From Ziziphus jujuba (Eukaryota > Streptophyta > Magnoliopsida > Rosales > Rhamnaceae), in NCBI RefSeq assembly GCF_031755915.1, contig NC_083381.1:4352501-4416500 (forward strand): 64,000 nucleotides of DNA, given 5' to 3'. Shown one piece after another: positions 1 through 11,508 of this stretch. Within the stretch, counting starts at the first letter, position 1; each line of letters begins with the position of its first letter. The notes beneath the pieces are model-generated. The model was not told where the DNA came from and did not search any database. It worked only from the letters and a program-made list of their open reading frames with translations. The position numbers and the translations under genes were made by a program.

Positions 1-1817
1 CCGGCAGCACCTCCCCTAAGGGTAGGACTTACCAAAAATTACCTGCACTGAAAACACACTTCTATATTCACCCCCTTATTCCTCCCGCAAAACTACAAGT
101 TGTTTCCACAATTTACAGCACTTCACAACAATAACAGCAGCCCAGTGCATAAATAAAACATAAGTGTCCAAATAGTATACAGAGCTTTATGAAGTTCTAA
201 CCAACAGAAATACAACAAAGATGAAAGAAATAATACAACTGAAATGAACGAGTACAAAGGTACTTCTCGAAACACGATAGCAGTGGAGAATTGGTTCGCT
301 CCGGAAGAACGTCTACCACCCCTTGCACCTAAGGGAACGAAACTTAAAAATGTGAGATGGTAATCATCTCAATGAGTGACCCTAACTACTGAACACCTTT
401 AATATTAATAATATAAAAATAAAGGAATTTAATTAATCAATACCGAACAATTACATAAATAAATAAATAAACATTTAAAGGTAATACTTTCTCTCAAAAC
501 CCTCACTATTCACTCCGTTGGAAATGTTCCCCTTTTAAAACATTTTCACAAAACCTGATATTCATACCTCCCGAAAACCAAGGGATCAAATAATTTAATA
601 AACAACAAATAAATAAATAAATACCCCAAATATAAATAAAATGCAATAAATTATAATAAATAATTTTTGTACTCTTTGGGTTTGAAATTTCTATCCAAAA
701 AATTTGTACTTGACGCACCACACCATATACCAGTGATGTCCTCCGATACCCAGCATCCTGAGCACCGACTGCGGGGAGATTAAAGAGAGAAACTTGCAAA
801 CGGCACTTTGGCGTCCCGACAGTACCGCTGCTGAAACCATCATCCCGGCCAAGGAGGGGGGCGGCTGTGTGAACTATATAAGACTTGCCGGCCCACGGTC
901 CAATGGCAACTCACGGGAGAAATAATAATACTTGCGCGCTGAACCACATATACATATACCAGAACACCAATACTGTATGAATGCGTCTAAAATAATTATT
1001 AAACCAACTGTACCGTTTTCCAAAATTACCGTGGGAAATATATCAAAATTTCACACTTACCATCCCACATATTTTTATTTAACAAACTGGTACGAAAACA
1101 TCGATAACAAATAAAACCATAATTTTCTCGTAATACGAGGTTCAACAATTCAAATACCGCGGGCATAATTTATAAAATTAAACCACCAATTTAAACAAAT
1201 ATTTTCATAAAATATTTAACCCAATTATGCCCGAAAAAATAATACTTAAAACCACATACGATTATTACTGAAATATAATTTGCTCATGCATAATAATTAA
1301 ATTAAATCACAATAAAATCATAATTAAATTGTACCACATGAGCATAATTTAAATACCAATTAAACACCAATTAAACATAATTAATTGCCCAAAATATTTT
1401 TAAAGGTGGGTCACTCACCTGGAGCACGCAATTAAACCATGATCCACCGTGGGATCAAGTCCACGACTCACCGATGCTCCTAGAACACAATTCACACACA
1501 GTCAAATAAAATAATATTTTATTCGGGTAAATAATATCCGGTACCCGGGGAGTCAAACACAAACGTTATCCAAAATTGACAAATTATATGTCTATGGAAA
1601 GCTTGTGAGATGAGGATCACATTACCGACCTCCATTGAGTTCAATTCGAACGGCGGTGGCCGGAATTTGGTCGGAAAGATTCGGTCGAATTTAAACTTGA
1701 GAGATCTCTCAAACGGTGGGGATTTTGGGCAATCTAACCCCGGAAATGGACTTAGAGGGGTCGTGGACTTCACCGGCCGTCCGGCAACTGAAATCCGGCC
1801 AAAAGGTCGGTCAAAGA

Positions 1818-1861
1818 GAGAGAGGGAGAGAGTCAAAGGAGAGAGAGAGAGAGAGAGAGAA
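1818..1861. repeat. (GA)n microsatellite in family-A LTR
   Basis: Two runs of GA dinucleotides are separated by GTCAAAGG. The same tract recurs at 6647-6690 in the second copy. As CT on the element strand it lies in the LTR interior and could act as a plant pyrimidine-rich promoter or 5' UTR element; that role is inference. Confidence 0.85.
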
Positions 1862-1942
1862 GTCTCTGTGTGTTTCTTGTCTTTGTCGGGCTCGGGGAAG
1901 AAGAAGGGAAGAAAAGGAAAAGAAAAGATAAGAAGGTGTTTT

Positions 1943-1952
1943 CCCACGTGGG
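1943..1952. promoter_or_regulatory. G-box palindrome in family-A LTR
   Basis: CCCACGTGGG sits in a longer near-palindrome, TTTTCCCACGTGGGGAAAA. It is repeated in the second copy at about 6772-6781. A further CACGTGG core lies near 2133. G-box/ABRE cores bind bZIP and bHLH factors in plants, so this is a candidate control site of the LTR promoter. Confidence 0.4.
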
Positions 1953-2476
1953 GAAAAGAAAAAAAAGAAAAAAAGAAAAGAAAAAGAAATAAAAAGAAAT
2001 AATTTAAAATTAATTAAACAATATTAAAAATAATATTATTACATAGAGCAACAATAATAAAATAATTTGATATTAAACATGGTTGACATGTGGCATTTCA
2101 CCATAGTGACACATGGTCACATTTATTAAGTCACACGTGGCACATCGTTACGCGTTTAAAAATAATATTAAAATAATGCAGTATTTGAAAAACTCTACAG
2201 GTTCATAACTTCCAAACCACATGTCCAAATCGGACGTGCCGCTAGTCTACGGACTCGTATCAACTAGTATTTCACAACCATGCATGAGTCAAAGCTCAAC
2301 TTTACATGAATAAAAAGTCAATTCCGGCACCCTTTGAACAGTTTGGACCTCAACTTGTTTTGCTCGTAACTTTCAAACCGTAGCTCCGTTTTTAACGTGC
2401 TACTAGCCTATGAACTCGTGCCAACGTGTACTTCGTAACGGTACCTCAGTCAACCTATAATTCCAATCGGAACAAA

Positions 2477-2541
2477 AAGTCAATTTTTGACCCCTTGGTC
2501 AACGGTCAAAGTCAAAGGTCAACGGTCAATGGTCAAAGTTG
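2477..2541 (-). promoter_or_regulatory. W-box-like (GGTCAA/TTGACC) cluster in family-A U3
   Basis: About 65 bp carry many GTCAA units, several as GGTCAA spaced 6-14 bp. In element direction these read TTGACC, the W-box core recognised by WRKY factors. They lie roughly 40-100 bp inside the element-direction start of the LTR, that is, in U3. The cluster is also in the other copies at about 7306-7372 and 35938-35997. Function is inferred. Confidence 0.4.
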
Positions 2542-2577
2542 AAAATTTTCCGTTGTACTTTGGGACGGGGTGTTACA

Positions 2578-2590
2578 ATCTTCCCCCCTT
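2578..2590 (-). other. Polypurine tract of family-A element
   Basis: On the minus strand the sequence TAAGGGGGGAAGAT abuts the LTR start TGTAACACC. This is the classic plus-strand primer position and fixes the element on the minus strand. The matching tract of the second unit is at 7407-7420. Confidence 0.75.
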
Positions 2591-2599
2591 ACAAAAATT

Positions 2600-3420
2600 T
2601 CGTCCTCAAAATTTCCTACGTTGCTGAAACGCATAAGAATATTGATTGCGGATTTGTGCCTCGAGCTTCCACGTCGCTTTCTCGACTAGATTAATTCACC
2701 ACGAGACTTTTGACTGAGAAAGTAGTCTTATTGACCCATATGCATTCTTCATGACTTAAAAATCTGCACTGGTCGCTCCTTATGTAACAGGTCTTGGATG
2801 TCCTTTCATAGTAACAATACGTGAATTACACTGCATACCCATGTCTGCTTTTCCGAAAATACTAACTTGCATGCCACAAAACCAATTCTTCCAATAACCT
2901 CGTAGAACGAATGTAACAAGAACTTGGCTTTCTCTATCAACCAAAGCGTACGATTCTCTTCTACGGAGATAATTTCAGAAAACTCAATCTCGGACTTCGA
3001 ATTCAACATCTTTTCCATGCACATCGGCTTAACTCATTTTGTCGATTTCTGAGCGGCTTCCAAACTCTCTCAGATGACTTCCGCCTTATTTGTAGTCATT
3101 CGTAGGTGCTTGCATCCAATTCATGTTGGTCGTCGTACGGTGCTTCTCCTTACATACTTCACTCCAATACAGTGGGGTTCGACACTGCCTTCCATAAAGA
3201 ATCTCATACGAAGACATCTCGATGCTTGCTTGGGAGTTAATATCGTAACGAATCCTGCAACTGCCTTTATCGTGCCAAACCATGATGTCATCTAGTAAGC
3301 ATTCCATACATCTTGTACCCTTGGGGTGTATCGCATACATTGAATCACGTGCTTCCTTTAGGATCTCCTTTTTGAACTCAAAGATATCCTACTCTTGGAT
3401 TCCCAATTGGCGATACTTAA
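2600..3420 (-). pseudogene. Broken gypsy integrase C-terminal/pol tail
   Basis: The minus-strand frame over 3086-3340 contains SSYEILYGRQCRTPLYWSEV, matching the conserved ALYGRKCR-type motif late in Ty3/gypsy integrases. Nearer the LTR (2806-3024), a separate frame has FYEVIGRIGFVACKL, a decayed version of the GPFEVLERIGPVAYRL-type segment that follows integrase in chromovirus-like pol proteins. Frames do not join and stops intervene, so this is a relic. The second unit carries the same relic at about 7430-8240 with a few percent difference. Confidence 0.7.
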
Positions 3421-3479
3421 ACCCTTAAATCGCTCTTAACTTGCATAGGCAATTGTTAAAACTCCGCATTGGAACAATA

Positions 3480-3860
3480 ATAAAAACACAAATAAATGCA
3501 TAAAATCATATCTTAAAATCCATAGTATAAAATTAAATATGCACGCTTGTAATGGAGGTACGTACGACACCTTCTACATGCTACGTAATCCATGATTCCA
3601 ACTGTCGCCGACACTCTGCTACCAATACAAACCAAGGTGGTTGCCTATATTGGCCGTCCGATCCCCTGGACTCGTAGGCAACATGATTATGGGGCTAGCT
3701 CTACATGGACCACATTCGCCGCCTCCGTATGGTGCAGTATAATATCAAACAATATAACATATAAATACATGTACGAACATAAACAAAAAAAAAATACTTG
3801 AATAAAATACCTTTAATTTCAAATACCACTTTGAAAAGTATTTAATTTTTTAATAATCGA
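3480..3860. repeat. LTR-like module shared with the 53,800-54,060 region
   Basis: The stretch around 3540-3740 (GGAGGTACGTACGACACC, then a segment on ACTCTGCTACCAATACA and GGTTGCC, ending in TATGGTGCAGTA) has a clear diverged copy at about 53,820-54,045 inside a family-A LTR block. Here it lies within the interior of the element. The homology of the second tandem unit stops inside this module, at about 8420. It looks like a piece of a longer LTR variant moved by recombination. Confidence 0.55.
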
Positions 3861-3924
3861 CCGGAAAAAATATTTTGACACCTTGAAATTGATCGACACA
3901 CATTCATACTCGGCAACGAGTATC

Positions 3925-4115
3925 AATTATGGGTGGTGATCTTGTTAAGTCATTGGTAGCCAATACACACCCTTAGGCAATCATCCTTCTTCTCCATGAG
4001 TGAAACAAATGCCATTCACGATGATAAGCTTGACCTAGTAAAACCTTTACTAACCAAATCTTGCAGCTGACCCTTTCAGTCCTTTAACTTTAATGGAGTC
4101 GCACGGCATGGCGGT
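3925..4115 (-). pseudogene. Broken N-terminal reverse transcriptase (gypsy)
   Basis: The minus strand conceptually reads GHRFISVPPC...KGQLQDLVSKGFTRSS...MEKKDDCLRVCIGY...LNKITTHN with in-frame stops. These correspond in order to the RT start of Ty3/gypsy elements (ELKEQLQDLLDKGFIRPS..., KKKDGSLRMCIDYRELNKVT). The YxDD catalytic segment is absent. The sequence from 4116 to 4729 is unrecognised, possibly protease or gag remains. Confidence 0.65.
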
Positions 4116-4729
4116 ACTGAAATAAATCGATGTCCAAAGCCAAATCAATAATGATTCGATATCACTTTTACGGTCGTAATCCAGATAACTTGCTGGGAAA
4201 ATACTTTCGAATTGCTTCCCACTATTAGCGGTTCCAACGCTCACCATCTTCCTTGGCATCAACCATTTGGGCCATACACCTTTAACAACCATTCTCCGAT
4301 AGCTCCTTACAATGACGGCAGAAATTAACCTCCGTAAAGACTTCCTAACTCCTCCACGAAGCACCACTTCAGGTAAGCTGAAACACTTTAACTTTACTCC
4401 TTTATGCTAGCGGTCCATAAACATAAGAACTACTCAATCCATATCTAGGACCACTTCGATTCCCAAAAAGATTCACAGAATTGGATCTGCCCCCACTACT
4501 TGATCTTCAAAAGAAAAGGCAATCCTCGACCATCGACTAGGCCATAGGAATTCCCCGTTAGGATAGGTGATTCTAATTGACACCCTCGAAGATTAGAGTT
4601 ATTTCAACTCGGACCAAGAATTTGCTGCGAGACAAACGGAAAGAACGCTTTAAAACAGGTAAAACGAGAGAATAGACACGGATGGGATGCACAACAATGC
4701 ACAGTCCCTTAGGAATACTAGAACCTACA

Positions 4730-4741
4730 GCTCTGATACCA
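4730..4741 (-). other. Primer binding site, initiator-Met tRNA type
   Basis: On the minus strand TGGTATCAGAGC follows the LTR end CTGACA after a two-base spacer. It is complementary to the 3' end of plant initiator-Met tRNA, the usual primer of plant LTR retrotransposons. Confidence 0.85.
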
Positions 4742-4743
4742 AC

Positions 4744-7406
4744 TGTCAGGACCCGTCCAGAATTCCTCCCCGGAACCCTAGACAAGCCCTGATCCCAGGG
4801 AAATACCACCGAACCTTCCAACGAAAAATCCGGCAGCACCTCCCCTAAGGGTAGGACTTACCAAAAATTACCTGCACTGAAAACACACTTCTATATTCAC
4901 CCCCTTATTCCTCCCGCAAAACTACAAGTTGTTTCCACAATTTACAGCACTTCACAACAATAACAGCAGCCCAGTGCATAAATAAAACATAAGTGTCCAA
5001 ATAGTATACAGAGCTTTATGAAGTTCTAACCAACAGAAATACAACAAAGATGAAAGAAATAATACAACTGAAATGAACGAGTACAAAGGTACTTCTCGAA
5101 ACACGATAGCAGTGGAGAATTGGTTCGCTCCGGAAGAACGTCTACCACCCCTTGCACCTAAGGGAACGAAACTTAAAAATGTGAGATGGTAATCATCTCA
5201 ATGAGTGACCCTAACTACTGAACACCTTTAATATTAATAATATAAAAATAAAGGAATTTAATTAATCAATACCGAACAATTACATAAATAAATAAATAAA
5301 CATTTAAAGGTAATACTTTCTCTCAAAACCCTCACTATTCACTCCGTTGGAAATGTTCCCCTTTTAAAACATTTTCACAAAACCTGATATTCATACCTCC
5401 CGAAAACCAAGGGATCAAATAATTTAATAAACAACAAATAAATAAATAAATACCCCAAATATAAATAAAATGCAATAAATTATAATAAATAATTTTTGTA
5501 CTCTTTGGGTTTGAAATTTCTATCCAAAAAATTTGTACTTGACGCACCACACCATATACCAGTGATGTCCTCCGATACCCAGCATCCTGAGCACCGACTG
5601 CGGGGAGATTAAAGAGAGAAACTTGCAAACGGCACTTTGGCGTCCCGACAGTACCGCTGCTGAAACCATCATCCCGGCCAAGGAGGGGGGCGGCTGTGTG
5701 AACTATATAAGACTTGCCGGCCCACGGTCCAATGGCAACTCACGGGAGAAATAATAATACTTGCGCGCTGAACCACATATACATATACCAGAACACCAAT
5801 ACTGTATGAATGCGTCTAAAATAATTATTAAACCAACTGTACCGTTTTCCAAAATTACCGTGGGAAATATATCAAAATTTCACACTTACCATCCCACATA
5901 TTTTTATTTAACAAACTGGTACGAAAACATCGATAACAAATAAAACCATAATTTTCTCGTAATACGAGGTTCAACAATTCAAATACCGCGGGCATAATTT
6001 ATAAAATTAAACCACCAATTTAAACAAATATTTTCATAAAATATTTAACCCAATTATGCCCGAAAAAATAATACTTAAAACCACATACGATTATTACTGA
6101 AATATAATTTGCTCATGCATAATAATTAAATTAAATCACAATAAAATCATAATTAAATTGTACCACATGAGCATAATTTAAATACCAATTAAACACCAAT
6201 TAAACATAATTAATTGCCCAAAATATTTTTAAAGGTGGGTCACTCACCTGGAGCACGCAATTAAACCATGATCCACCGTGGGATCAAGTCCACGACTCAC
6301 CGATGCTCCTAGAACACAATTCACACACAGTCAAATAAAATAATATTTTATTCGGGTAAATAATATCCGGTACCCGGGGAGTCAAACACAAACGTTATCC
6401 AAAATTGACAAATTATATGTCTATGGAAAGCTTGTGAGATGAGGATCACATTACCGACCTCCATTGAGTTCAATTCGAACGGCGGTGGCCGGAATTTGGT
6501 CGGAAAGATTCGGTCGAATTTAAACTTGAGAGATCTCTCAAACGGTGGGGATTTTGGGCAATCTAACCCCGGAAATGGACTTAGAGGGGTCGTGGACTTC
6601 ACCGGCCGTCCGGCAACTGAAATCCGGCCAAAAGGTCGGTCAAAGAGAGAGAGGGAGAGAGTCAAAGGAGAGAGAGAGAGAGAGAGAGAAGTCTCTGTGT
6701 GTTTCTTGTCTTTGTCGGGCTCGGGGAAGAAGAAGGGAAGAAAAGGAAAAGAAAAGATAAGAAGGTGTTTTCCCACGTGGGGAAAAGAAAAAAAAGAAAA
6801 AAAGAAAAGAAAAAGAAATAAAAAGAAATAATTTAAAATTAATTAAACAATATTAAAAATAATATTATTACATAGAGCAACAATAATAAAATAATTTGAT
6901 ATTAAACATGGTTGACATGTGGCATTTCACCATAGTGACACATGGTCACATTTATTAAGTCACACGTGGCACATCGTTACGCGTTTAAAAATAATATTAA
7001 AATAATGCAGTATTTGAAAAACTCTACAGGTTCATAACTTCCAAACCACATGTCCAAATCGGACGTGCCGCTAGTCTACGGACTCGTATCAACTAGTATT
7101 TCACAACCATGCATGAGTCAAAGCTCAACTTTACATGAATAAAAAGTCAATTCCGGCACCCTTTGAACAGTTTGGACCTCAACTTGTTTTGCTCGTAACT
7201 TTCAAACCGTAGCTCCGTTTTCAACGTGCTACTAGTCTACGAACTCGTGCCAATGTGTATTTCGTAACGGTACCTCAGTCAACCTATAATTCCAACCGGA
7301 ACAAAAAGTCAACTTTTGACCCCCTGGTCAACGGTCACAGTCAAAGGTCAACGGTCAACTGTTAAAGTTGAAAATTTTCCGTTGTACTTTGGGACGGGGT
7401 GTTACA
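4744..7406 (-). mobile_element. Family-A Ty3/gypsy LTR, complete second copy (2,663 bp)
   Basis: This LTR runs from TGTCAGGACCC to GGGGTGTTACA on the plus strand and is bounded by a PBS on its left and a polypurine tract on its right, so it is the 5' LTR of the unit to its left and the 3' LTR of the unit to its right. Against 1-2577 I saw no difference over about 2,390 bases at offset 4,829. Differences then become frequent in the last 190 bases and in the interior beyond. Confidence 0.92.
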
Positions 7407-8420
7407 ATCTTCCCCCCTTACAAAAATTTTGTCCTCGAAATTTCTTACGTCACTGAAACGCATAAGAATATTGATTGCGGATTTATGCCTCGAGCTTCCA
7501 CGTCGCTTTCTCGACTAGATTAATTCACCACGAGACTTTTGACTGAGAAAGTAGTCTTATTGACCCATATGCATTCTTCATGACTTAAAATTTGCACTGG
7601 TCGCTCCTTACGTAACAGGTCTTCGATGTCCTTTCATAGTAACAATACGTGAATTACACTGCATAGCCATGTCTGCTTTCCCGAAAATACTAACTTGCAT
7701 GCCACAAAACCAATTCTTCCAATAACCTCGTAGAACGAATGTAACAAGAACTTGGCTTTCTCTATCAACCAAAGCGTACGATTCTCTTCTACAGAGATAA
7801 TTTCAGAAAACTCAATCTCGGACTTCGAATTCAACATCTTTTCCATGTACGTCGGCTTAACTCATTTGTCGATTTCTGAGCGGCTTCCAAACTCTCTTGG
7901 ATGACTTCCGCCTTATTCGTAGTCATTCGTAGGTGCTTGCATCCAATTCACGTTGGTCGTCGTACGGTGCTTCTCCTTACATACTTCACTCCAATACAGT
8001 GGGGTTCGACACTGCCTTCCATAAAGAATCTCATACGAAGACATCTCGATGCTTGCTTGGGAGTTAATATCGTAACAAATCCTGCAACTTCCTTTATCGT
8101 GCCAAACCATGATGTCATCTAGTGAGCATTCCATACATCTTGTACCCTTGGGGTGTATCGCATACATTGAATCACGTGCTTCCTTTAGGATCTCCTTTTC
8201 GAACTCAAAGATATCCTACTCTTGGATTCCCAATTGGCGATACTTAAACCCTTAAATCGCTCTTAACTTGCATAGGCAATTGTTAAAACTCCACATTGGA
8301 ACAATAATAAAACCACGAATAAATGCATAAAATCATATCTTAAAATCCATAGTATAAAATAAAATATGCACGCTTGTAATGGAGGTACGTACGACACCTT
8401 CTACATGCTACGTAATCCAT
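7407..8420 (-). mobile_element. Truncated interior of the second family-A unit
   Basis: This is homologous to 2578-3592, including polypurine tract and integrase relic (minus-strand frame 7913-8167 again shows the LYGRQCRTPLYW motif). Several percent of bases differ and small indels shift the offset from 4,829 to 4,827 or less. Homology ends abruptly after CTACGTAATCCATG, where an opposite-strand LTR begins. Confidence 0.8.
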
Positions 8421-10922
8421 GGCCACTCTTCGTTCATCATCCTCTGGCCCCTTCTTCCTTATGCGTGCCTAACCACCACCTTGCCCCTTCCATTTTCGGC
8501 CATTCTACCAAATCCCACAGCCAGTTGACCGCCAACGCGCCCGGGTTAGGGCATTTTCCTGCAGCGGCGTCGAAACCTTCCATGGTAGATTTCTCCCTAT
8601 CTCGGCCTCCGTTTGCCTCACTGTTGGTCCCATCCATTCACCCATCCTTTGATCTACCTTTCCTCCAAAAATCACGACCAGTGGCCACCAAACGCTTTGC
8701 CGGCAGTGATGGTTTCCGGTGACCATGGCAACTCGTCAGAAAATCGATTTCCGGTGAGTTCCCAGTCACACTGCCCATCTTCTCCCACTAATTCTGACCT
8801 CCTGAACTCAAATCCGGTGTCCTTTTCCCCTAATTCTTAATGGATTACGAGAATCGAGGGCCTAAAATCTGAGAGCTTTCCGATGAGATTCCGGCCACCA
8901 CAGGTCCGATATCTGGAAAGTAAGACCATGTCCGTAATCCTCACTTCACAAGCTTCGATTTAGTATATCATCGTAAATTTTGGTTGTCGTTTGTGTTCGC
9001 TCCCCTGCGTAGTCGTTTGTGTTCGCTCCCCTGGGTACCCGTTTGTGAGTTATCTGATTAAAATATTAGATTAATCAATTTTGTGTAATAATGATATTTT
9101 AGGTGCACGTGTGGGTAGTGGAGTTGATCCTGCAGAGGATCTTGATTGATACACATGCTTGAGGTGAGTGACCCACCTTTAAAACTATTTTTGGGTGATT
9201 AGTTATATTTATATTGTGTTAATTTAATATTTAGAAAATATGTTCATATGGTGGAATTTATATATAGTTTTAGTTTATTTGTATTCTTAATTTTGGTGAT
9301 TTTTTTTTCATATATATATATATATATACATATTGATGCTAAATTAAGGTTTGGATTATTAAAAAAAATCCTTGATTATTATTGTTGTTATTTAATTGAA
9401 TTTATTATGCATAATCAAGGAGTTCCATTAAATTAATTGTATTTGAATTTTATATGAATTTTAATATTATTTTTGACATAGTGGTTTTTAATGATTTCAA
9501 GAAAACTATTTGTTCAAGTTCGTGCTTCCAAAATATAAATGTTTATGCGCTTAAATTATTAATTGATTGATTTTATAGCATTTGAAAAAATTGTATAGTT
9601 ATATTGATGGATTTAAGATGAGGATTTAAGAGAATGTGGGTTTGAAAAATGGTATAATTCCCATGGTGACTTTTGGAAAACTTGGTATTTTAATAATAAA
9701 TTTAGTAATTGATTTTTAGACGCATTCATATAGTATTGATGTTCTGTATTGTATATGTGGATAAGCGCGCAGGTTGTAATATCTCCCGTGAGTTGCTATG
9801 GACCTGAGGGCAGGCAAGTTTTATATAGTGCACATAAGCCGCCCCCCTCTATGGCCGTGATCATGATTTAAGCAGCGGTGCTGTTGGGACATTGAAGTGA
9901 CCGTGTGCAAATTTCTCTCTTTCACCTTCTGTCAGACGGTGCTCTGGACGCTGGATATCGTAGGGCGTCACTGGTCTATAGTGTTGTACGTCAAGTATTT
10001 TTCAGATATAAATTTCAAATCCCAAAGTTTTAAAGTCGTATTTAAATTAAATGTATTTAATTTATGTTATCACCTATTTCCAATTAGTATTTTCTAAAAT
10101 GTGTTTATTCATATTTTACGAATTATTTATTGAATTTCAATTTTATATTACAATCCTCTAATACAAGTATTTTAAAATTATTTTATTTATTTTATTTGTA
10201 TTTTGATTATTTAATTACTTATTTAATTAATAAATCCTTGATTTTCAGGGTATATAGATATTGGGTTTTGTGAAAATTTTTTAAGAAGGGGGAACTTTTC
10301 TAACTGAGTGAACTGTGAAAGTTTTAAAAGAAAACAATATTTCAACTACCTATTATTTATTTGATTATTTATTATTAATTAATCAAGTTCATCTTATCGT
10401 TATATTATGATTATTATTATTATTATAATTGTGTCATAGTTAGGGTTACTCACTGAGATGGTTAGTATCTCATATTTTTAAATCTGTTCCCCTAAGTACA
10501 AGGATTGGTAGACGTTCGTCTGGAATGAGCTTGATCTTCATTGCTGTCGTGTTTCGAGGAGTTCTCTTTTCTTTTTTTTTATTTCTATTTGTAATATTTC
10601 TTTCTACCTTATGTTGTTTAACTTTCATACTTAATTGTACCTTATGATGCTCTATATACTATATTGGATATATTTTATTAAATACTGCATTAATTCCCGG
10701 TTTAATTTATTGGAGTGCTGATTATTGTGGAAATAAATTATAGTGAGGTGGGAGGAATAAGGTGGTGCATATAGGAGTGTGTTTTTTGTGCAGAAAATTT
10801 TGTGGTAGGTCCAACCCTTAGGGGAGATGCTGCCAGATTTTCCTTGGAAGATCCGGTAGAGTTTTCCCTGGGATCAGGGCTTGTCTAGGTTTTCGATGGG
10901 GAATTTTGGACGGGTCCTAACA
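8421..10922 (+). mobile_element. Family-A-related LTR, inverted, 5'-truncated
   Basis: The LTR is in plus orientation. Landmarks in reverse order to the copy at 4744 include GAGGTGAGTGACCCACC near 9160, the TGAGTTGCTATGGACC segment near 9790, TCTCTCTTTCACC near 9920, the GAGGGAGGAATAAGG-like segment near 10750, and the end GGACGGGTCCTAACA at 10922. It is clearly more diverged than the tandem copies. The start is lost at the junction with the truncated unit. Short open frames within it (for example 8366-8722 and 9248-9436) are not credible genes. Confidence 0.75.
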
Positions 10923-11508
10923 AAACACACTTCTATATACACCATTTTATTCCTCCCACCTTACTACAATTTATTTCCACAAGTTGCAGCACTTCAAAAT
11001 TTAATAGGGAACCAATGCACTATTATATAAATGCATCCACATAGTATACGGAGCATTTTTATAGAATTCAAAGTATAGACTTAATACAACATAAAGTAGA
11101 ATGGAAGGAAAAGAAAGAAAAGCTTCTTGGAATTCGGCAACCCACCAACACATCGAGCTCGCCTCAAACAATGAACATCAACTAACCTGGATCTAGGGGA
11201 ATGAATTTGAAAACATGAGATACTAATCATCTTAGTGGGTGACCAAGTGTACTATATACTACTATACAGTAATAATAATAATAGTAATAATACAATGATT
11301 AAATTGATTAATTAATAATAAATAAATAAGTATATAATTGTAAATAAGTAAAATTCACATTTTTCTCTCAAAATCCTCACCATTCCACTCAATTGGAAAA
11401 GTCCTCCTCTTTAAAACATTTTAACAAAACCCAATATTATTATACCCCAAAATCAATGAAGTAAATAATAAATAAAATACAAATAAGTTCAAGCTTACAA
11501 TATAACCA
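10923..11508 (-). mobile_element. Family-A LTR fragment, left arm of an inverted repeat
   Basis: It begins AAACACACTTCTATATACACC, an internal family-A position about 150 bp from the LTR edge, and runs in minus orientation to about 11508. It abuts the end of the plus-strand LTR on its left. The arm is complementary to 12395-12926. Confidence 0.7.

Larger units (their letters stand above)
1..2577 (-). mobile_element. Family-A Ty3/gypsy LTR, first tandem copy (left end outside window)
   Basis: This is the 3' LTR, in element direction, of a minus-strand gypsy element. Its plus-strand right end is ...GGGGTGTTACA, directly followed by a C-rich tract that is the polypurine tract read on the other strand. 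Base 1 corresponds to base 4830 of the second copy, so about 86 bases of the LTR lie outside the window; the full LTR would be 2,663 bp. It contains AT-rich stretches, a (GA)n tract, a G-box palindrome and a GGTCAA cluster. Open frames on both strands at 1519-2002 are low-complexity by-products of the GA/CT tract and are not genes. Confidence 0.9.
2578..4743 (-). mobile_element. Interior of family-A element, heavily decayed
   Basis: This is the 2,166 bp between two family-A LTRs. Read on the minus strand it runs PBS (4730-4741), unrecognised sequence, a broken N-terminal reverse transcriptase (about 3925-4115), an inserted LTR-like module (about 3480-3860), a broken integrase C-terminal region (about 2600-3420) and a polypurine tract (2578-2590). 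An autonomous gypsy interior is usually 5 kb or more, so most of gag, RT, RNase H and integrase is gone. It is non-autonomous and not coding. Confidence 0.8.

Noticed and set aside
1519..2002. Open frames of 130-142 codons on both strands in the family-A LTR, repeated at 6348-6831
   Set aside because: They arise from a GA/CT tract and A/G-rich sequence, have no domain, and lie in an LTR duplicated with the element.
4730..4741. PBS sites considered as tRNA gene fragments
   Set aside because: Only 12 bases match tRNA and always at an LTR edge; no cloverleaf can be drawn around any of them.
4573..4839. Minus-strand frame of 88 codons spanning PBS and LTR edge
   Set aside because: It crosses the PBS/LTR border, where no plant gypsy encodes protein, and has no gag-like motif.
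8366..8840. Ser/Pro-rich frames at the junction of the truncated unit and the inverted LTR
   Set aside because: One frame crosses the recombination junction itself, and no domain is recognisable; LTR-derived.
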